From Apus apus (lineage: Eukaryota; Chordata; Aves; Apodiformes; Apodidae), in the NCBI RefSeq assembly GCF_020740795.1, contig NC_067285.1, positions 38,662,511 through 38,726,510 on the forward strand: a DNA stretch of 64,000 bases, in the 5' to 3' direction. The notes under the pieces were generated by a model, which was not told the DNA's origin, did not search any database, and saw only the letters and a program-made list of their open reading frames with translations. A program made the translations under genes and the position numbers. Shown here in pieces: positions 12,418 to 23,806 of this stretch (its first letter is position 1; the number at the start of each line of letters is the position of its first letter).

Positions 12418-14537
12418 CTAGAATGAAGACAAATATTCATTAAAAATTATGTTAATGTATTTTATTTTAAATAGTACATTGGATTTCTTCTAGTTTTCTC
12501 CCAGGTCCTACTCAAAAGAAGTCCAAGTGTCACCTTCTGGCTCAGGGTTACTCCCTAAGTATACTCAGAATTGTATCTACATAGGCATACCCAAACAGAG
12601 CACTTAGGTGTTTACATTTATATCCACTAGGTTGAGCATCAGATTTTCTGACTGCTGAAACTACCTCATATCAACAACTTCCACTGGCTTAATTTTCACA
12701 TACTCCCTTGAAAATTTTCATTGCTAGGATGTTTCTCTACCAGAGAAGCTGCAGAGAAATGCTTGTTGGAGAAAAGAAGCATACAGTAAAAGCTTTATTT
12801 AGATTCTCTGTCACACCTTCCCAGGAATGACTCCACATAACAGCCTGAGATCAAATGATCTCCAGCTATCAACTTGTCTCTCACTGAAGTCAACCTTGGC
12901 AACTCTGTGTATTACACTTCCCATTGAAAAGCAATTTTTATTGGACCAAATACTATATTCTTTTACATATATAGAAACCCAGCATTTTCTGTAGTTGGTA
13001 GTCTGTGAAAATAGCCTTAAACTGACTCCCAGTTTCCAGTTTAACACCTGTTATGAGGTAAACATTATGAAAGGGAATATATCCTACAGTTACAGCTGTG
13101 TGTGTGATATGACCTTATGCTGTGCACTGCATCATAGAAATAAAAATAATTCAGGTAAATAGACCTAAGATGAAAAGCATCCTACATATTGTACTCTTCC
13201 TTAAGGATGAAATACAGTAATGGAGATTAATTTACAAACTCTCCATAGTTGTTAGCATGCTGGGAAAAGTCACTTCTGGAGCTGAACAGTGTAAGTTTTG
13301 ATACGTCCAATGGACTCAATAAAAGGGGAAACCTACAGAAAAGATGAAGCATGCTGTTCTTCCTACTCTGCTTTTTACAGAGCAAGTACACATACACCAT
13401 GGCTCCCCAGGCTTGGGCTGCACATCACTGCCATTCCATCCTCAGACCTTTTTGGGATCAGAGACTATCAGCTCTGCCAAACTTCATGGCACTTCTGTGA
13501 CTTGAACTTTCCAACAGTATGTAGGAGAGGGATGCCTAAATCCTCATGACTTGTAATCTAAGATGGATTTGGAACCATCAGGCATTTCAGGATGGGTCAG
13601 CTCCACTGATTTTTAAAGTCAGCGGACAGCAGCTGTTTTCTAAGGAAAATATTAATTATCACCAAAAAGAAGAAATCATGGAAAGATTTTCAATTTGTTT
13701 ATAAACCTGGAATTCAAACCAGTGAAGGAAGTGAAAGATACAGCAGGCATGATACAGAAACAGAATATAAAATGCTCAGTTAGTGACACAGCAGAGGTTC
13801 TGTGGTACAACCATGAGATGTTCTCTCCATTTGTCTGCAGTAATTCCCTGCTGTCATACCTGAAAAAAAACCTGGTCTTTGGGAAAAGGGAGGTTAAAAA
13901 AAGTTTGCCAAGACTTATGCTTTCTAATGGATTAAGAAATGAACTGAATACACAGGTGCTGCCCAGCCTGTCTTTTTTGCCTATTATATCCTGCTGATAA
14001 GAAGCTAAAGAAATTAAAGAGTCTTAACTCGCCACAGGGCATGTCTGAGCACCTGAATGCTTCTCAAACACTGCTCTAATCTCTATTTTCTTCCACTTGC
14101 CAAGGTTAGCAAAATTAGCAAAGCCTTTTTCTGGGCAGTAATGACTTAAACAAGAAGCTACTTTTTTGCTGATACATTCTCTAGTGGTATAGTGAAACAA
14201 GGTTCTCGTCCTACATGTGCAAGTGATGTTTGTAGAACAGAATAATTTTATGTATTTCCAGAAGGCATCACTTATGGTATGCTCTCAACACATCCAGCAA
14301 AACTGGTTTGTGTTCACTAAGTTACACATAGCTATTTTGTCTTGCAGGAAGATAACTTGTTCTTAAAAATAATACAAACAAATAAAAGTTAAGGATAATG
14401 TAATTTATCTTATTGTCCACACAGTTTTCCTGAAGCATTCCCTTGGCAAAAGACTTTCCTCATGTATCCAGGACATTTCAGATACCCACATATCCAGTTT
14501 CACTGGCATTAACGCTAACACACAAATCCATACACAC
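12418..14537. other. CCDC158 intron
   Basis: About 2.1 kb. Open frames on either strand lack splice context or homology I recognise; no repeat seen. Confidence 0.5.
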
Positions 14538-14652
14538 CTTGTCTTCATACCTCCTCTTAGCTTCATGTGACTCAGAATGCAGCTGAGAAGCTGTAGATTC
14601 CACGTGACTAAGTTGATGTGCACACACTGAATTTTGGTTTCTTGTTTGTTCT
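14538..14652 (-). CDS. CCDC158: CCDC158 exon, coiled coil
   Basis: A 115-base exon (1 base plus 38 codons). The acceptor is TTTTCTTAG and the donor is GTGTGT. It encodes EQTRNQNSVCAHQLSHVEST then ASQLHSESHEAKRRYEDK. Human CCDC158 has EQARNQNSMYMRQLSDLEST and ELREAKRMYEDK. The single leading A completes an arginine codon with the AG left by the exon at 16,412-16,488. Confidence 0.92.
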
Positions 14653-16411
14653 CTAAGAAAAGTTTTAGGTGGAGAAATTAGAAACTGTAAGAACCATGAA
14701 AGCACGAAACATTTGCGGTTGTTTTCAGCACAGTGAATGTGTATGACACTGAAGTGTACTATCATTTGCAGTGGGATCACATAAATATTACAGCTTCTTA
14801 CTGGTTACATTTGCTTTCTGATATCTAGCTCACACAATATGATGTAACTCGAAATCTTGATGCTTTTTATTCCTGATGATAACTCATTTATTCCCAAGCA
14901 AGTTCCAAGAAAGCCAAGTCTGCCTTCAAATGCACCCCAACTATTCTACAAGCAGAAGTGAGAAGCATTTTGCTATCAGATATTTGGTCTTGACTAATTC
15001 AGTCAGATATTAATGCACAATGGTATTTAAATCTCCTCTTTAATTTTGCAACACTGCATGCTATGTCCTCCCTTTTTAAACTGAGCACTGATTTCTGACA
15101 CACCAGGTGGCTGGGAAGAATTAGTATCTTTTTATTCTCACTATTGTTGCCAAAGTCAACCATACCGACATACCTGTTTATTCCAAAGGAAAATTGCCCT
15201 TTAAAATTACCGTTCATTACTATTTGTAAATAACCCAACTGTTTGCCTGTTCTTGTTTGGGATTCAACTGATAATGCTGCTGGAAATTAATTTTATATCC
15301 ACCTACAACAGCTCTCAGCTCACACCCTCTTGCATCCTGTAGCTCTAGCCATGGAGCTGTTCACAACTCAGATGACAGATTCATCATTCCAGAAGCTGGT
15401 GGCAAGAACTGAGCTGAAGGCTCGAGCCAGTTGGAACTTCCACAGACTCTGGTGGCCTCTACATCAGCCTGAGAACCAGCCCGAGGCTCCCACCTCTCAG
15501 TCTGCCTCATGCATGGCTATTTTGCCTCCCCTCCATACAGCTTGGTCTTATGTTTGTCTTTTCCTTTTTTTTTTTTCTGCATTCCATAATTTATGCAAGG
15601 ACTGCTCAACTCTTTAAACAAAGACACTAAGAAACCAAAAGCACTGGGCAGAGAGCAGTGTACATTAGCAGGATAAGCTTTATCTCAAATTAAGGTTATT
15701 CTTAACATTTTCTATACTACAATCAAAAAACATACTGAATTATCTCCAACTGGCTTTGGAAAATTTGCACAGCTGTGTGCACTGTCAGCTTTATCAGTTA
15801 GTGCTGCCACCTCCTGTTCATGCTCACCCATTAACTACTCAATCCTGTTTCAAAAAGAAAAGACTACCTATAATTTCAGTCTTGGCAAACAATTCCTTCT
15901 CCACTGGGGAGGTATGTTTCAGTATTCAGAAATGTAATCATGCTGATGTTCTATTATGTAAGTAGTTACTGACCCTTTTATTTAGAAGACGTTACTGCAT
16001 AATTCAGGTGAAATTAAGGCTTGTTGAGCAAGGGAGGACAAAGCTTGTAGTGAAATTAGTAATAAAAAGCTGATGTGACCACTAAAGGGATTACTTCCAA
16101 TCTTTTAATGGTGGAACTAGTCTCCCAACAAATTCCAGAATTCCACTTTAAGTGACCAATCACACTTCACAGAAGTAAAGTGTACAGATTCTTCCAAATA
16201 ATATTTTTTAAGGCAGCGAATAAAACAGGCAATTGTCAGCATCTAAGGAAAAGAGTAAAGAGCAAATGAATGCCTGGAATGGAACAATTAAGCCCTCAAA
16301 AACATTGCTTGCTGCCCCCCAACCACTTCCACCTCCCTAATGTCATCAACGTATCTGTGGCATGTGAAAAAACATCTATTTTTTATTAATAAATAAATGG
16401 AGAAGAGGTAC
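14653..16411. other. CCDC158 intron
   Basis: About 1.76 kb. I searched it by eye for the extra exon expected from human (see findings) and found no coiled-coil coding piece. Confidence 0.5.
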
Positions 16412-16488
16412 CTATTTTGATGTTGCTGAAGCAGAAGTTCTTTTTGGGTCCATGAATCATTTTTAAATGACTCAAGTTCTTCTTCCAC
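16412..16488 (-). CDS. CCDC158: CCDC158 exon, coiled coil
   Basis: A 77-base exon (25 codons plus 2 bases). The acceptor is TTTGCAATAG and the donor is GTACCT. It encodes VEEELESFKNDSWTQKELLL followed by QQHQN and a split arginine codon. Human CCDC158 has VEDQLEALKSESQNKIELLLQQHQDR-type wording. Confidence 0.9.
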
Positions 16489-16820
16489 CTATTGCAAACA
16501 GATGACAGTGCTAACCCGTAAAGAAAAGAAGGTCTGAACAGTGGTTTTCAAAGTGTCATTTCCTCCCTTCTACCTCCCACCTTGAACTGTGAACATGTGC
16601 ATAATACAGTTTAAATCCCAGCAATAAACCCCATCTTAAGCTGTGGACAGTGTAAAACGCTGGCACCCCAGCACCTTAACTGCAGAGTAGCATTTGTACT
16701 TCTTTATGCTACACCCGTTTCCTCAGGCCAGTTGAGACGGGAGCTCACGGAGTTTTCAAAAATACTCTTTGAAAAGCAGAACCCAGTGTTGGAAGGAAAA
16801 GTAGCACTTTCTTCACATAC

Positions 16821-17145
16821 CACGACAACCCTCTCTTTAAGGTTTGACACCTCTGAGTCTAAACCCTGCAGGATGTCAGCGAATGCTGTGCTCAGGCTGT
16901 GGATGTGCAGCCTAGTCCTGTTCTCATGCTCATGCTCACAGCCTGTGCTGTCTTTGTAGTCCAGCAGGATGCCACGTAGTCCCAGAAGTACTCCCTCATG
17001 GTTGTGTACCACCTTTTTCAGATGCTCAGTTTGGCTGTCAGCCTCCCTCAGCATCTCCTCCCGCAGCTGGTTGGCAGCTTCCAGCTCCTGAATGGTATTT
17101 TGTAGCTGTATTTTTACATTCTCTTGTCCCTGGGATTCCTTTTGC
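16821..17145 (-). CDS. CCDC158: CCDC158 exon, N-terminal coiled coil
   Basis: A 325-base exon (1 base plus 108 codons). The acceptor is TTCCACATTCAG and the donor is GTATGT. It encodes QKESQGQENVKIQLQNTIQE, then LEAANQLREEMLREADSQTE and HEGVLLGLRGILLDYKDSTG. Human CCDC158 has RRRESQSQEDLRNQLQNTV and SHEGVLQEIRSILVDFEEASG, so the identification is good. Confidence 0.93.
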
Positions 17146-17393
17146 CTGAATGTGGAAACCAAAGGGATCATTTAAAAACCAGGATTCACAACACGGATTT
17201 TTACCCTGACTAATAGGTGTAATACTTAGATTGATTAACTGCTGGTTTTTACAACTAAATAAGCAGTTTTCTAAACCAAGGTGCCACCGTCTCACTGTCT
17301 CCATTCCTGAAGGCAAGTTTTTCAGGAGATCTGGTGTGCTTCTCAAAGCCCAGATACACACTCTCCATAAGACATCTGTCTTGGCCTTCATAC

Positions 17394-17503
17394 CTGGTAT
17401 CCTGAAGTGCATCTTTTTCCAACTGCACTTCCATCAGTTTGGTCTGCAAATCAGCAATGATCAGTCTTAACTTGTTTTTCTGTTGCTCACGTAGCTCAGT
17501 GGT
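17394..17503 (-). CDS. CCDC158: CCDC158 exon, N-terminal coiled coil
   Basis: A 110-base exon (36 codons plus 2 bases). The acceptor is CTCCTTTAG and the donor is GTATGA. It encodes TTELREQQKNKLRLIIADLQ followed by TKLMEVQLEKDALQDT and a split arginine. Human CCDC158 has NELHEKQKFYLRQSVIDLQTKLQEMQMERDAM.. in this position. Confidence 0.9.
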
Positions 17504-17913
17504 CTAAAGGAGAAATAAGCAAAAAAACAAGCTAAACCAACCAAAATGTTAAATACATAAGTTAAAAAATCCGAGCCTGAGAGCAGCATGGGTATGGGAA
17601 ATAAGAGGTTGGGTTTGTTTCTTTTATATATATATTTTTTTAAAATTTTTCTCAGTTAACTGGCTAGTCACACTGTTCTGCAGTGGACTGACTATGCATG
17701 GAACATGGTTACAGGGATCGTGCCAACATTATCACCTACTGCCTATTTCTGTCTGTCAGTGACACATGGGAATCATGACAACCAAGGACAATGTAAAGCA
17801 GCCAAGAGAGACTGCTCGAAATAGCTCTGGGGAAACTGTCCAGAGCCTCAGCAAAGACAAAGTCAACAAAAGCTCATCCATACTTAGGAAGCTGCCCCAA
17901 ATTTGCAACTCAC

Positions 17914-18002
17914 TTCATTCAGCCTCTTCTGCACATCTCCACCTTTCTGCAAGTGTTCTTCCAGAACCTTTTCCGTGTGTCCTTTGCCTACACCACTCAT
18001 GG
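17914..18002 (-). CDS. CCDC158: CCDC158 5' coding exon, possible start codon
   Basis: An 89-base candidate exon (2 bases plus 29 codons) with a consensus GTGAGT donor. It encodes MSGVGKGHTEKVLEEHLQK and ends DVQKRLNE. Human CCDC158 has SPGKEHFERVLEEYSHQ and DLQRRLNE, so the downstream part is convincing. The upstream border is not: the only nearby AG is CAG directly before CC-ATG, preceded by a run of A where a pyrimidine tract is expected. The ATG at plus 17,998-18,000 has a fair Kozak context (GCCATGA), and a TGA lies in frame seven codons upstream, so translation may start here. Confidence 0.68.
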
Positions 18003-18546
18003 CTGTTTTTTTTTCTTCTCAGAATCAGTTTGTATTTTACATTTGGAACAGAAGACACTATTGGGTGGCCTGCTACTAGAAGAGGCTGAGTTTTCCACTG
18101 CTGTGCTGAGAATGGAAGCAGCTAAAACATTCTGGTTGCTGAGAAATGGGCTAGCAGCACCTGAAAGGCAGATAAATTTAAATGCTGAGAATAAAGTCAC
18201 CTGGACAAAATGAGTAATAATGCCTCTCAGTCCCTATCTATTGACAGTCAAACCTAGGAATCATCTTTTCTAAGAAAAACAAATCCAGCCAGTTCTTGGG
18301 GTTGCATGCTGGGTGGGGTAGACCACAGTGTTCAGAGAACATGACCACGAGATCAGCAAGGAGAGCAGCTCCCTGACATTTTGCATCAGCACGGTTGTGT
18401 GTGCACAGCAGGAGCCTGACATTCACCAGGGACCCGACCACAGCACACACTGTTGATTTTTGTCCACACAGCACTTTTTTCCCACAATGCAACAAGCCCC
18501 TGTGCCTGTGCACTGCACTTGTTATGCTGCCCCTCTACATTGGTAT

Positions 18547-19204
18547 TAATCACAGCATCACCAAGGCTGGAAAAGACCTTTAAGGTCATCAAGTCCAGCC
18601 TATGACCAACACCACCACATCAGCCAGACCATGTCTATTCCATTCCATGTCCATTCCAATATTTAATCACCCTCTCCATGAGGAAGTGTTTCCTAATATC
18701 TAACCTAAACCACCCCTGGAGCAGCTTCAGGCCAGGCCCTCTCGTCCTGTCACTAGATACCTGGAAAAAGAGCCCAACCCCACCTGACCACAGCCTCCCT
18801 TCAGGTAGTTGAAGAGAGTGAGAAGGTCCCCCCTGAGTCTCCTCTTCTCCAGGCTAAACAGCCCCAGCTCCCTCAGCCCATCCCTATAAGACTTTCCCTC
18901 TAGTCCCTTCACCAGCCACGTTGTCTCCTCTGGACCTGCTCCAGCACCTCAAGGTCCTTCTTGCAGTGAGGGGCCCAGAACTGGACACAGTGCTCGAGGT
19001 GGAGCCTCCCCAGTGCTGAGCACAGGGAGAATCACATCCTTGCTCCTGCTGGCCACACCATTCCTGATACAGCCCAGGATGCCATTGGCCTCCCAGGCCA
19101 CCTGGGCACACTGCTGGCTCATGTCCAACCAGTTGCCAACCAGTGCTCCCAGGTCCCTCTCTGCTGGGCTGCTCTCCAGCCACTCTTCTCTCAGCCTGCA
19201 AACC
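18547..19204 (-). mobile_element. CR1 LINE fragment, minus orientation
   Basis: About 660 bases of CR1 3' region, sense on the minus strand. Translation of the minus strand gives the end of the CR1 reverse-transcriptase ORF ([20 protein letters not shown] and LKGGCGQVG). The plus-strand start, AATCACAGCATCACCAAGG, is a diverged form of the usual reversed 3' tail. It is truncated at the 5' end, as most avian CR1 copies are. Confidence 0.9.
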
Positions 19205-20939
19205 TAGGTTTTAATTCTGTAACATCACTGACAAAAAAGATTGAGGCACAGATGGAAGCAGAGCTGCAGAGAATGGGGAAAGGCACCCTGAGGTGCGTGC
19301 TACCCTGGAGAAAGTGGGAATATAAAGGGCATCAGCTACAGGCAAGGGTGGAGATTTTATCAACACTGCCCTGTTATTGTAGAGTAGAACCTAAATGCAT
19401 GACAGGTTAAAATTACTACTTGGCAAATCCCCAGAACTAATAAATTTGACAGCTGGGAGAGATACTCAGATTCAGTAAGTCTTTACATTCTAATCTCCTT
19501 AACACTGAGGGATACACTAACCAAAAATATCACTTTTTCCCAACCATTTATCTATGCATCTGTGAGTACCCACTGCTGGAATAAGCACAGTGGTGAGGTG
19601 ACACTTTGGTTTGATCCCTGGGAGTCTGAGTGAAACAGTAAATCAAAGATTTAGAAAGAAAAATACCATCCCCATTCTTCTCAATTAGCCATTGATTTTC
19701 AAACTCATTAATTAGTCTTCTTTGGGAGAAACTTTCAAATATTAGATTCACAATTATATAAAAAATAACTAAATCCAAGCATTACCTTCTGGGAAAACAA
19801 AACACAACAAACCAACAACCAACCAAATTCACCCAAAACAATAAAATCACTGAGTTTCACAAGTACCACTTTTCCACTGATGAATGATTCTGAATCTAAT
19901 GATAAGCAGTATCCTGGACCACTGCGACTTCATTACCAAAGGTCAGTACTATATTCTGTTATTTGTGTAGGAATTCCATTGCCAGCTGGAAGAACTCATT
20001 GCCACCGTGGACAAAGATGTAGCTTTTATCCTGGCATCAAATTACCCTGAGCTTATTTACCTTACCCTGAGCAAATTACCCTTAACTGCAGAGTGCTTTT
20101 AGCACCCATCTCCTTAATTTTTGTGTTCACATCTTTCCTGTCCCATCAGTACAACACACTACATCTTAGGAATCTGTTGGCTTCCATATTCAGTTGAATG
20201 TGTTGTTTAGCAACAGAGAGTAGGTACAGAAATTTCTTTAATCACAAATAAAACCTCTGTGCTACCTAAATTCCTGGATATTCTCCCTGATTGTCACAGC
20301 ACCTGTGAAGAAAAACATCTGTCCTTATTTACTTGTATGTGAAGAATCAACTTTATGTAATAAGATATGACTTTTGCCCATCTAATCTTAATACTGCAGG
20401 AGAAACTGAAAGATATCGAGGGAGAATTTCTTTACTTTTTAAAGTCTTACGCTGTTTTTATAAGCAATTGCTCACATCACCTGTGACATTTTTGTGGCAA
20501 ACAATAAATCATACACACCACCACTTTCCTACGATGCCTCCAGATCCAGCATTTTTCTACAAGAAACACTGAAGATGAGATTTATACTGTCTGCCTTGAT
20601 CTCATCTACAAATGTTGTCTATCCCAATCTGCTTGATTAAAAATGGACTTCTTCCTCTCAAAAGCACTTTAGAAGGTATGCTCAAAAAGAAAAGAAAAAT
20701 GCAGCCTGGGATGAGCCCAAGGTGGGCAAGTCTAGACTTATGTGTCTTGAGTTTTGAGAATGAGATTGTTGTTGATAGTCTGTGAACCTTTTCCTCAGGG
20801 AAACAACAAAGGAAAAAGGATAAGCTTTGAGCCAGATGGTCTGTGATGGGGTTCGATTTTGCCTTACTTGGGTCTTCCCAGATGACATGAGAGCCAAGAG
20901 CAGCTTACCTTACCACGGAAAATTTGACACCTTCAAATG

Positions 20940-22420
20940 TTTAAATGGAAAAGACCACGGCGGGTGCTTCCCAAGGGCATGGAAGGGCGAAAAGTGGAGG
21001 CCTTCATCCCAGACCCCAGCTACCAGAAACGCTTCCTCAGGGTGAATACGCTGCCCCCAGCCTCACATCACGACCTCCGGAAAGGTTCTGCCGAGACCAG
21101 ACGGCAGGACGTGCCCCCTGCCCGGGGCCACCCCTGCCCGCCAAGCCCCCGGGTCCCCCCGGGGCTGCGGGCCCGGCCAAGCGCCCACAAAACACCCGCT
21201 GCCCTGCGGCTGTGAGAAACAGCCCCACACGGATCCTGCAGCCAAGCACAGGTTATTTACATTCTTGCCAGAATGGGTGACCTAAACAAGCAGGCACACC
21301 CACAGTCAGGGGAATAACGGTTTATGTTCCCTATTCCCAAAGTTCCCTCCCCTGTTTCCCCACTGGCTGGGCACTCCAGGGTTTACAGCCCCTCCGACGC
21401 TTCTAATTATCCTATAAGTTTCCTGCCCCTGTTCACACATCCCATTCTAGCAGGTTACTTATTACCTTTTAAAGTAAAATTTTCACCTTTCTTGCCCCCT
21501 TGGCTGTCTTCCCAATTACCAAAGTGATCTATACCCACTGGTGCCATCCTGCCCCGAGGAGCATGATAGAGGTGGCTTCGTTGGGTCTGATCTTGGGCCA
21601 TAAATCCTGCTCCATGTTCAGATCCCCCAGATGGAGCCCAGTTCAGCCCCTCAGTTTCTTGGGCCGTAAACCGCTCTTACTGTAATTGGAATGTGCAGAG
21701 ATCTCACTTATCTCAAGCAAACTATTTATTCCTGACACTAGAGTGTATATGAACCAAACCCGACACTACGTTTCTAACACCTAGAATGCCAAATCAACAC
21801 TACATTTCATTTCCAACACGACCACCGCCCTTCCCCTGCCACGAGGGAGCTCCTGCGTGCCCCGACCGGCCTCTCCCGCTGCACGGGTCTGCCACCGAGT
21901 CCCTCTAGCCTCCACAAACCCCTCCACACCTCGGGTCCGAGGGGCTTTTGCCCATGAGGGTGCGCACCTGCCTCCCCAGAGAGCCTCATGGCGCAGCGAA
22001 CGGCCTCGCCCCTTCCCCGGCCGCCTCGCCCCGGACGGGGCCCTCCCGCGGCTGCAACCCGACCCTACGGGAGCAGCCCGCTTCATCCCGGCCTCGGGAA
22101 AGCTCTGAGGGGAAAGACAGTGGCCACGCAGACCCTGCTCTCGTCCCCCGCTGGCGCGCAGCCCCTCCGCCCCAAAATGGCCACTGAGCTGGGCCCCCTT
22201 GGGGGCGGCGGGCGTGGGAGGAGGGAAGGTGGCCTCCCGACCTCTGCGTTTTGTGATGGCAGGTGGTTTGGTGATGCCGTGCTTGAGACTGGAGGCGAAA
22301 ATCCTCTCCTGCGGGGGTAGGGGAAGGCGTGGGGAGGGGTGACCATGAGCTGACTGAAGCCAGAAGCTGGGGTGAGGAAGCTGCCTCCCGCCACAGGGCG
22401 CAAACTGTCCTCCCAAAAAT
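20940..22420. promoter_or_regulatory. CpG-rich block, possible CpG-island promoter
   Basis: GC- and CpG-dense sequence in two parts (about 20,940-21,240 and 21,830-22,420) separated by ordinary sequence, in an otherwise AT-rich window. A YY1-like site (AAAATGGCC) lies at about 22,174-22,182 on the plus strand, the sort of site often found just downstream of CpG-island start sites. It could be a promoter for CCDC158 or for an unannotated transcript. Open frames up to about 210 codons here are expected from high GC and show no homology I know. Confidence 0.5.
21241..21829. other. Unassigned stretch between the two CpG-rich parts
   Basis: Its composition differs from both neighbours. On the minus strand it has a TATA-like CATATACAC and an AATAAA about 30 bases further on, which could mark a degraded LTR, but I could not find matching ends or target duplications. 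Confidence 0.25.
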
Positions 22421-22670
22421 CCTGCTCAGAAATGAAAATATTTGGGTTTTTACAGCAACCTCTTCAGAGTTGAAATGTTTTTTGAAGTCCCAAAGGTGAC
22501 TGCCAGGCTTACGTTTTGAATTCTCAGTGAGACGAAACTGTTGCTTTACTTCAGCAAGGAAAATGGTGGGGCTGACAGTCCCGTTTCGGATCTATATTTC
22601 AGCAGCAAACACACAGCTGTCAACAGGCTGTCCCTCTTTTTCACGTCATTCAAAATAACAGCCAATAGCT

Positions 22671-23207
22671 TGTGATAAATGACTCGTTCCCAAGTGGGAT
22701 CTTTATTCAAATTAGTAATTTATTAAGCAAACGGAAGCAAATAGCGCTGGGCGCGCCGGGAGTCTCCGCTCCACCAAGACGTGCCCCAAACAGTTTCATC
22801 TCTCAGTTTTTATCCTTTTTGACTAATACATATGCATTACTATTTCGAGAAAAGGGTCGGCTTATGTTAACTATTTCCAAGAATATGTTTTATACTATTC
22901 TCATTGGTTTACAACAAAGCTGGTCTATGCTAAAAAATAACTTTTAAGATGTTTGCCCAATGTCTGCTACGTAATACAAAAATCTCTCTCATGCAATGCA
23001 AGCAGAAGATACACAATACAAGAGCAATATGCAATGCAAGCAGAAGACACAAATTTTGTTACACTATACAAAAGCAGGCAGCATGAGCAAAGACACTATA
23101 TACAAAGGATTATTCTTCATTCTATGACTCTAACATTGTTCCATAAAGGATTATTCTTCACCCTGTGATTTTCCATTTTAACATGAACCAGGTGAACACA
23201 TCTCACA
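22671..23207 (-). mobile_element. Solo LTR of an endogenous retrovirus
   Basis: A 537-base element. Its ends are inverted (TGTGA at one, TCACA at the other) and it is flanked by a perfect AGCT duplication (22,667-22,670 and 23,208-23,211). A 4-bp target duplication is typical of gammaretrovirus-like (class I) integration. Read on the minus strand it has a TATA-like GGATAAAAAC at about 22,806-22,815, a GC-rich segment and two AATAAA signals (22,719-22,724 and 22,702-22,707), the normal U3-R order. The U3 part has internal direct repeats (ATGCAATGCAAGCAGAAGA twice; AAAGGATTATTCTTCA twice). No internal viral genes remain nearby. Confidence 0.85.
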
Positions 23208-23806
23208 AGCTTATCCCAGACATCCCATGTTACGAGTTTCCAGGAACTGGGCCCAAAACAAAATCAGCAGAGCTGGGGAGCTTAAGTCAAGGCAAACTCA
23301 GGAGACTGACATATGTGTTTATATATTAAATGCCCAACTAAGAAAAAAAAAAACCCACATAACTGTTCCTTAATGGAGAACACACCATTTTAATTTATAA
23401 GAGAAAAAACCCTCATCATTTACCTAGAAGACAAACCTAAAGACAAAGGAAGAAAAGTGTTTTTAAGTAGACTACTTCAGACTGAGGGAAGAAAAGCTGT
23501 AAGTAACCAGCTGAAAACAGATCTCTGGTCTGCACTGTTCTAACCGCATCACACTCCAGAGTTGTCAGCAGCAAAAATCACATGCAGAGGATGGGAAACA
23601 GCTCCAGGAAAGGACTATTTATTGCACCTCCTGGAAAAAGAGGCAGCACCAAAAATACACGATTTTCTTCTACCCACAGAGAAAAGAGGCTAAGGAGTTT
23701 ATAGGTAAACATGCAGTACCATCTCCTGAAGCCAGATTTCAGTACTCAAACAGTCTCAGGTGTTAAGAAAGCATAAAAGTGCATCCAGGAGCAGACCCGC
23801 ACCTAC

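Larger units (their letters stand above)
18003..23806. other. CCDC158 5' intron or upstream region
   Basis: About 5.8 kb between the confident 5' exon and a possible upstream exon. It holds a CR1 copy (18,547-19,204), a CpG-rich block (about 20,940-22,420) and a solo LTR (22,671-23,207). The part at 19,205-20,939 shows nothing recognisable apart from a CA-rich stretch near 19,800-19,840. Confidence 0.5.

Noticed and set aside
21781..22416. 211-codon open frame on the minus strand in the CpG-rich block
   Set aside because: Arg/Gly/Pro-rich with overlapping long frames on both strands, as expected from GC-rich DNA; no homology or splice context recognised.
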